Positions 1 through 4,687 of a stretch of DNA of 9,608 nucleotides are shown piece by piece. Location of the stretch: contig CAIVKT010000437.1 in the NCBI GenBank assembly GCA_903906615.1, positions 1 through 9,608 of the forward strand, written 5' to 3'. The position numbers and the translations under genes are program-made. How positions within the stretch are numbered: position 1 is the first letter of the stretch; the number at the start of each line of letters is the position of its first letter. Source of the stretch: an uncultured Bacteroidota bacterium (lineage in GTDB: Bacteria; Bacteroidota; Bacteroidia; Chitinophagales; Chitinophagaceae). Below the pieces are notes generated by a model. It saw nothing but the letters and a program-made list of their open reading frames with translations, was not told the origin of the DNA and searched no databases.

Positions 1-655
1 GTGGCAGCGCAGCCACTGGCTGGGTCTGTATAAGAAATTATCGTAGCACCTACGGTATGGGCTGTCACAATACCACGGGTACCATCAATAGTGGCTACAG
101 CAGTATTTGTGCTGGTCCAGTTATAACCCGCCGAAACATCGTGAAGCGTAACTATGCTGCCGGTACAAATGTTGGTGACACCTGTTATAGAATCGGGTAC
201 CGGGTTCACTGAAACAGTAAAGGGTGTGCTTGGACCGCTGCATAGGGCATTAGACACAGTGATCGTAGCGTTATAAGTGCCTACAGGCGCGGATGAAGGC
301 ACAACAACAGTAATGGGCGATGACGGCAATGCCGCGCTGGTCACATTTACAAAGCCTGCGCCAAGGGCAGCACTGCTATACGTAATGCTATACGTGGTGG
401 GGCTGCTTACTGTTGCTGTGTAAGCGAGGCTGCCAAATGAGCTGCCATAACAAACAGAAGGGTTAGTGCCCAATGTGATCGATGGCTGTGGCTGAACCCT
501 TATGGTGTCAGTTGTGGGCGGAGAGGTGATGCCGCCTGATGTAACAGTGCAGCTATAAACACCTGCTGATGCAAGTGTTGCAGGTAATGATATGGTAGCG
601 CCTGTGGCCGAATAGCCGGCAGGGCCGCTCCAGCTATAAGTTGGGCTGGGTTCTG
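1..655 (-). repeat. Paralogous repeat block, copy A (matches 3208-3859)
   Basis: This segment of the left-edge adhesin gene aligns at DNA level with 3208-3859 in the next adhesin gene, in the same orientation and reading frame. Identity is high but incomplete and includes exact runs of more than 20 bases, for example around 21-46 against 3228-3253. It encodes part of an Ig-like module, the module starting NPSVCYGSSFGS and the first Big2-type repeat. The match may continue past the left edge. The boundary near 655 is approximate, because similarity fades gradually into the unrelated heads. Confidence 0.8.
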
Positions 656-1232
656 TAGAACTGGCTGTGAGTGTTATCGTACCACCTACGCAAAGCAAAG
701 AATCGCCACGTACAGTGGGCCCTGATTCCCATACCTGTATCTCCCTGAAATTTGGATTGATAGCAGGCGCTACACAATTAAGAAATTGCAGCTTTGTGGT
801 AGTGATAGGGGGGAATGTAATGGAATCTGCAATGCAGCCCGCGGTAGTATAAGTAGCAAATGTTACAAAGGCACTGCCGTTCCAGTATTGTACAGTGCAG
901 GTACTCATAGGCCGGTCTGCTTTCAGGAAAACGATCTTATTAAAGGTCGCGGCTGTGGTCCAGGTATAAAGGATAGAACCACTTTCAGCTACCCATCCCC
1001 AGGGAGTAGGGCATGCTGTGCTACAACTTGTCCAGGAAGTTATTACATTATCGTTGTAATTGGCAGGGCCATATACGGTAACTCCACCGCCAGACTGCGA
1101 TGCAGTGGCACTAAGGGCTACGTTGGTTTGTGCATTTGCAGTTACTGATACAAATATACCCGATAGTAACAGGGTGCAGCAGAGCAAAGAACTGAGGGTG
1201 TTCTTTAGTTTAAATAGAGAAGTTAGGTACAT
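1..1232 (-). CDS. Secreted F5/8 type C + Ig-like repeat protein, partial (3' end beyond window)
   Basis: This frame is open from an ATG at 1232 to the left edge, giving 410 residues with no stop, so the C-terminus is missing. Residues 1-35 form a signal peptide with a longish N-region, a hydrophobic core at about 14-30 and a likely cut after ANAQ. Residues about 37-170 resemble an F5/8 type C (discoidin) domain: it opens NVALSATASQS, has the internal strand NKIVFLKADRPM, and closes with NPNFREIQVWE. An Ig-like module follows (about 172-247, C181/C228), then a module starting NPSVCYGSSFGS, then the first Big2-type repeat (from about 345). From residue 197 onward it closely matches the neighbour at 1872-4454, so a similar repeat array and T9SS tail are expected past the edge; that is inference. 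Discoidin-like domains often bind glycans or membranes, which suggests a surface adhesin. No terminator or promoter separates it from the gene at 1277-1714, 44 bp upstream, so cotranscription is likely. A weak AAGG lies just before the start. Confidence 0.85.
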   Translation of the reverse strand, partial: MYLTSLFKLKNTLSSLLCCTLLLSGIFVSVTANAQTNVALSATASQSGGGVTVYGPANYNDNVITSWTSCSTACPTPWGWVAESGSILYTWTTAATFNKIVFLKADRPMSTCTVQYWNGSAFVTFATYTTAGCIADSITFPPITTTKLQFLNCVAPAINPNFREIQVWESGPTVRGDSLLCVGGTITLTASSTEPSPTYSWSGPAGYSATGATISLPATLASAGVYSCTVTSGGITSPPTTDTIRVQPQPSITLGTNPSVCYGSSFGSLAYTATVSSPTTYSITYSSAALGAGFVNVTSAALPSSPITVVVPSSAPVGTYNATITVSNALCSGPSTPFTVSVNPVPDSITGVTNICTGSIVTLHDVSAGYNWTSTNTAVATIDGTRGIVTAHTVGATIISYTDPASGCAA

Positions 1233-1276
1233 AAACCTTGAATTTATTTATAATGATGTAAAACAGTCTGCACAAC

Positions 1277-1714
1277 TTATTTTATTGTTACAGTGATATT
1301 GCCGTTTTTTTCTTCCCAAGATAGGTGCAGGTCGCCGCCGGAGCCGCCACACTTGGATATATCCAATGTTGCCGTGCTTTTTTTAGCACACTTGCTGTTT
1401 CCTAAATGATAAGACGCTACGGAAACGCATGCACCCGATTCACTGATGTATTGTGCCCCGAGATCAGAATATTCGGCATCTTGCGGTGCGGCAACTCCGG
1501 ACCAGGGAATATCTGCGGGGGTGTTATAAGTAAGTGTAGAGCCTGCAACGGAGCGGGTACCGGTTGAAAAATATTTTTGGTCGCAGGTATTCTTATCTGA
1601 TGCGCTCACCGTAAAAAATATATCCGTGCCGGATCTGTTCACCACAGTAAATGTTTGTGAAAAAGCACAAATACTCATCAATAAGAGAGGGAACAATAGT
1701 ATGTTTTTTTTCAT
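1277..1714 (-). CDS. Small secreted cysteine-containing protein of unknown function
   Basis: This 145-residue protein is not recognised. Residues 1-20 are a clear signal peptide (MKKN, then a Leu/Ile-rich core, ending AFSQ), so the mature protein of about 125 residues starts TFTVVNRSG. The mature part has four cysteines (44, 96, 109, 122), enough for two disulfides, and alternating hydrophobic residues that suggest an all-beta fold. The opening FTVVNRSGTDIFFTV loosely recalls the first strand of thaumatin-like or similar small beta-sandwich proteins, but no family signature supports that. It ends NGNITVTIK and lacks the T9SS sorting tail of its large neighbours, so it would be periplasmic, or exported another way. 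It has its own good promoter (1770-1801) and a leader of about 50 nt, and probably leads a two-gene operon with the adhesin gene starting at 1232. The start ATG at 1714 is fixed by the signal peptide. Confidence 0.85.
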   Translation of the reverse strand: MKKNILLFPLLLMSICAFSQTFTVVNRSGTDIFFTVSASDKNTCDQKYFSTGTRSVAGSTLTYNTPADIPWSGVAAPQDAEYSDLGAQYISESGACVSVASYHLGNSKCAKKSTATLDISKCGGSGGDLHLSWEEKNGNITVTIK

Positions 1715-1747
1715 GAACTAAATTTAAATAAAATTATCCGAATAACC

Positions 1748-1764
1748 ATGGCTCTTATAGCCAT
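1748..1764 (-). promoter_or_regulatory. Inverted repeat at the predicted 5' end of the 1277-1714 transcript
   Basis: A perfect 6-bp inverted repeat (ATGGCT / AGCCAT, 5-nt loop) starts 5 nt downstream of the -7 box at 1770-1777, so it sits at or just after the predicted transcription start. It could be a 5' mRNA stem-loop that stabilises the transcript, or a short operator. The symmetry is seen directly; the function is inference. Confidence 0.4.
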
Positions 1765-1769
1765 CAATG

Positions 1770-1801
1770 CAAATATAAGTCATTTGTCCAGATATAGCAA
1801 T
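1770..1801 (-). promoter_or_regulatory. Bacteroidota-type promoter for 1277-1714 (and probably 1-1232)
   Basis: Read on the minus strand, a TATATTTG box (1770-1777) matches the TAnnTTTG -7 consensus of the Bacteroidota primary sigma factor exactly. An ATTG element (1798-1801) lies upstream, with 20 nt between its TTG and the -7 box, which fits the usual -33 TTG element. Transcription would start near 1763-1765, giving a leader of about 50 nt. This is the best formed promoter in the window. Confidence 0.65.
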
Positions 1802-1821
1802 CTTTTATTCGTGTTATTACG

Positions 1822-1853
1822 CAAAAAGAGCTGCCGTTTTGCGGCAGCTCTTT
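1822..1853 (-). terminator. Rho-independent terminator of the 1872-4454 gene
   Basis: A perfect 12-bp stem (AAAGAGCTGCCG pairing with CGGCAGCTCTTT, 5-nt loop) starts 18 bp after the stop codon at 1872. On the minus strand the distal arm runs into a T-tract (TTTTT, 1827-1823). Position, GC-rich core and T-tract all fit an intrinsic terminator, which separates this gene from the one starting at 1714. Confidence 0.9.
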
Positions 1854-1871
1854 CAATAAATCAGATCAAAA

Positions 1872-4454
1872 TTATTGTTTCACCACCTTACGAACAGCGA
1901 TAGCAGTGCCGTTATCGTCATAAAGCGTTACGAAGTACATGCCGTTGGCCAATGCAGCTATATTCACCTGCTTGGCATCTTTTACCTCTATTTCTTTCTT
2001 GCCTTCAATGCTGCTGATCTCCGCGCGTACTTTTACAGGTGCATCTATATATAGCATGCCATTAGTAGGGTTTGGATAAATATTCACTGCGGTACTATTG
2101 GCAACATTTGTTACGCCTTCCATTGCATAGTTGAAATGGAACAGTGCCGATGTGCCTACGCAGCCATTGCTGTCGGTTACTATCACATAATAATACTCTT
2201 CGTTGGCGGCAGCTATACTTGGCGATGTAGCGCCGTGTATCTCGCCGGCAAGGCTATCGTACCACTGGTAGCTGGCGTAAGTGCCATTCACATATAGCGC
2301 CCCGTTGTAGTAGGTAACTATTGGTGCAGGCGCTATACCTACAGTTACAATTTTCACTACTGCGCAGGTAGTAGGCAGGGTATAGCTCACTACTGCAAGT
2401 CCGCCGGTGATGCCGGTCAATATACCCGTATCCAGTGTGGCTACAGAAGGTGTAGTAGTGGTCCAGGTGCCGCCGCGGGTAGCATCATGCAGTGTGTCTG
2501 TAGTATAAGGACACATCACGCTGTTGCCGGTTATTGGTTCAGGCAGCGGATTGATGGTTACCCTTGTGCTGATGGAGCAACCGGGATTGAGTGTGTAGAA
2601 AATATCCACGGTATCTGCCCGTACCCCGGTCACTACGCCCGTGCCGGGCACTACTGTTGCTATAGAAGGGTCGTAAGATGTCCATACGCCGCCTGTAGAA
2701 GCATCGTGCAGTGTTGTACTGGTGCCGGGGCAGGCGCGCGGGGTGCCTGTTGTAGCTACCGGGTAGCCTACCACGTTAAAGTCCACAGTGGTCATACAGC
2801 CGGTTACAGGCAAGGTATAGCTGATGGTGGTAAGCCCTACAGAGAGGCCGGTTACTTTGCCTGAGTCGGCAACAACAGATGCGATGAGTGGGAAGGTAGT
2901 GGTCCATGTGCCGCCGCCCACAATATCAGTAAGGTTGCGTGTAGAGCCTACACAAACACTGTCCCTGCCCACTATAAGTGCGAGCGGGTTCACGGTCATT
3001 ACCCATGTAGCGATGCAGCCTGAACCCAGCGTATAGGATATGGTGGCCACACCTGTGCCACGCCCGGTCACAAAACCGGTCGTGCCTACCGTAGCAAGTG
3101 AAGGTGTGCCGCTGCTCCAGGTGCCGGGGCCGGTCGCTGTCAGCATTACCGAATCAGTTGCGCATACCGATGTTGCGCCCGTTATGCCCACTACATTCAC
3201 TATAGTTGTGGCCGCACAGCCACTTGACGGGTCTGTATAAGAAATTATCGTAGCGCCTATAGTATGGGCAGTTACCAAACCATAAGTGCCATCTATAGTA
3301 GCTACAGCAGGATTGGTACTGGTCCAGTTGTATCCTGCCGAAACATCGTGCAAGGTAACTATACTGCCGGTACATATGTTGGTGACACCTGTTATGGAAT
3401 CAGGCACCGGTTTTACTGAAACTGTGAAAGGTAAACTTGGCCCGGAGCAATAAGCATTGGATAAGGTTATGGTTGCATTATATACTCCCACCGGCACTGT
3501 CGGAGGTACAAAAACAGTTATAGGAGAGGAGGTCATTGCCGCCCCGGTAATATTCGTAAAGCCCGCAGAACGGGCCGTGAAATCGTAATTGATGCTATAG
3601 GTAGTCGGGCTGCTTACCGGGGATGTGTAAACCAGGCTGCCGAATGAACTGCCATAACATACAGAAGGGTTAGCGCCGAGTGTCAACGTAGGCAATGGAA
3701 CAACATCAATAGTATCTAAACCGGGTGCAGAAGTGCCGGTAGCATCAGTAACGGTGCAGGAATAAACGCCACTCGCGGCAGGGGTTGCAGGAATAGCTAT
3801 CCATTGTGTGGTCGCTGTGAACCCTCCGGGGCCTGACCAGCTATAGGTAGGGCTGGTTGCGGTATTATAAGCGGTATCGTATATGGTCGAACCTGCGCAA
3901 AACACCGTATCCCTGCTAAAGGTCGGCGTGGCGGGGCCTGTAACAAAAGTAACAATAAGTGTTTGTGACGGAGCGCTGCATATAGTGCCTATGCCGCCCC
4001 AGTTGAGGTTGCCTATATCGGGGCGCAGGTCATGGCTGGCAGCGGTAGAAGTGCAGGTGCAAGGGATGGTTACATCAATGTACAATTCAACTGAAGTAGT
4101 TGAACAACCGGTTCCACAACCTGTGCCTACACCTATCGTATGTGTCGTAGATCCTACTGTAAAGCTACCTGTATACGTGGTACCCAGCCTAAGCGCATTG
4201 GCTACAGCGGTGGTTACAGTAGGGTCAGAGCAGGTAATGCCCGGTACATCCAGGCTGCCGCTAAAAGTAACACTCCTGTACGTATATGTGCTGAGCAACA
4301 AAGCCCTGAAGGTATTCCATGCTGTACATTGAGTTGTTGGCGTAGCTCCGGAAACAAAGCTTTGGTTGTAGATGATACTAATGGCAGACGCAGAAAAATT
4401 GACTCCCAGCAAAAGAAAGGCCAGCGCAACCAGGGATTTGTACATTTTTTTCAT
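1872..4454 (-). CDS. T9SS-secreted Ig-like/Big2 repeat protein with unrecognised cysteine-rich head
   Basis: This is an 860-residue secreted protein with the plan of a cell-surface adhesin. Residues 1-24 are a signal peptide (MKKMYKSL, Leu-rich core, SASA). Residues about 25-175 are a head I do not recognise, with seven cysteines (43, 75, 113, 117, 132, 134, 159) and motifs such as HDLRPDIGNLNWGG. An Ig-like module follows (about 180-252), a module starting NPSVCYGSSFGS (to about 348), five Big2-type repeats (about 349-705), a degenerate Ig-like module (about 706-778) and a T9SS type A tail (about 785-860, with VNIYPNPTNG and ending RKVVKQ). The repeats follow C-GS-TL-D, GG-WT, A-V, G-VTG, ISYTL, GC. 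The tail predicts transport across the outer membrane and anchoring or release at the surface. An in-frame ATG at 4514 would add 20 residues. I prefer 4454 because it puts a lysine-rich N-region directly before the hydrophobic core, with GAGAAA just upstream. The binding target is unknown. Confidence 0.9.
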   Translation of the reverse strand: MKKMYKSLVALAFLLLGVNFSASAISIIYNQSFVSGATPTTQCTAWNTFRALLLSTYTYRSVTFSGSLDVPGITCSDPTVTTAVANALRLGTTYTGSFTVGSTTHTIGVGTGCGTGCSTTSVELYIDVTIPCTCTSTAASHDLRPDIGNLNWGGIGTICSAPSQTLIVTFVTGPATPTFSRDTVFCAGSTIYDTAYNTATSPTYSWSGPGGFTATTQWIAIPATPAASGVYSCTVTDATGTSAPGLDTIDVVPLPTLTLGANPSVCYGSSFGSLVYTSPVSSPTTYSINYDFTARSAGFTNITGAAMTSSPITVFVPPTVPVGVYNATITLSNAYCSGPSLPFTVSVKPVPDSITGVTNICTGSIVTLHDVSAGYNWTSTNPAVATIDGTYGLVTAHTIGATIISYTDPSSGCAATTIVNVVGITGATSVCATDSVMLTATGPGTWSSGTPSLATVGTTGFVTGRGTGVATISYTLGSGCIATWVMTVNPLALIVGRDSVCVGSTRNLTDIVGGGTWTTTFPLIASVVADSGKVTGLSVGLTTISYTLPVTGCMTTVDFNVVGYPVATTGTPRACPGTSTTLHDASTGGVWTSYDPSIATVVPGTGVVTGVRADTVDIFYTLNPGCSISTRVTINPLPEPITGNSVMCPYTTDTLHDATRGGTWTTTTPSVATLDTGILTGITGGLAVVSYTLPTTCAVVKIVTVGIAPAPIVTYYNGALYVNGTYASYQWYDSLAGEIHGATSPSIAAANEEYYYVIVTDSNGCVGTSALFHFNYAMEGVTNVANSTAVNIYPNPTNGMLYIDAPVKVRAEISSIEGKKEIEVKDAKQVNIAALANGMYFVTLYDDNGTAIAVRKVVKQ
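3208..3859 (-). repeat. Paralogous repeat block, copy B (matches 1-655)
   Basis: This is the second copy of the block described at 1-655, in the same orientation and frame. It covers the C-terminal part of the first Ig-like module, the NPSVCYGSSFGS module and the first Big2-type repeat of the 1872-4454 gene. Upstream of it the two genes encode unrelated heads, so the right boundary near 3859 is close to a domain-swap junction. Confidence 0.8.
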
Positions 4455-4532
4455 TTTCTCAGGTATTAAGATAGTTAAAATAAAAACAGGGTTAAGACAT
4501 CGGTGGTTTCTCATAGTATATATTTATATAAA

Positions 4533-4548
4533 AATTTCGACTGAAATT
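4533..4548 (-). promoter_or_regulatory. Inverted repeat in the leader of the 1872-4454 gene
   Basis: A perfect 6-bp inverted repeat (AATTTC / GAAATT, 4-nt loop) lies 19 nt downstream of the -7 box at 4568-4575. On the minus strand it is followed by several T residues. It might act as a 5' stabilising stem-loop, a weak attenuator or an operator. It is AT-rich, so chance is a real alternative. Confidence 0.25.
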
Positions 4549-4567
4549 AGGCATTATTGGTGAATTG

Positions 4568-4575
4568 CAAAAATA
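4568..4575 (-). promoter_or_regulatory. Candidate -7 promoter box for the 1872-4454 gene
   Basis: The minus strand reads TATTTTTG, an exact match to the Bacteroidota TAnnTTTG -7 consensus. No clear TTG element is seen at the -33 position, where the sequence is simply AT-rich. A start near 4562 would leave a leader of about 108 nt to the chosen ATG at 4454, or about 48 nt to the alternative ATG at 4514. Confidence 0.5.
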
Positions 4576-4636
4576 AACAATAAAATATGATTTTTTATTA
4601 CCCATAAAGCCGATAAATATTTTTATGTAAATGCAA

Positions 4637-4666
4637 GAAGGGCCGCCTTTTGTGAGGCGGCCCTTC
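4637..4666 (-). terminator. Terminator hairpin of the 4688-7591 gene
   Basis: A perfect 12-bp GC-rich stem (GAAGGGCCGCCT pairing with AGGCGGCCCTTC, 6-nt loop) starts 21 bp after the stop codon at 4688. The downstream minus-strand sequence is AT-rich but has only a broken T-tract (CTTGCATTT). Position and strength favour an intrinsic terminator despite the weak T-tract. Confidence 0.8.
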
Positions 4667-4687
4667 CTAATCCATGTGTATAAATTA

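Noticed and set aside
786..1148. Plus-strand open frames around 667-1296
   Set aside because: They are shadows of the left-edge adhesin gene, whose minus-strand frame is open from 1232 to position 1 with a signal peptide and clear domains.
3883..4332. Long open frame on the plus strand (149 codons) opposite the 1872-4454 gene
   Set aside because: It is antisense to a well-supported secreted protein, has a Val/Pro/Thr-rich composition that mirrors the Ser/Thr/Gly-rich coding strand, and shows no domain, start signal or promoter.
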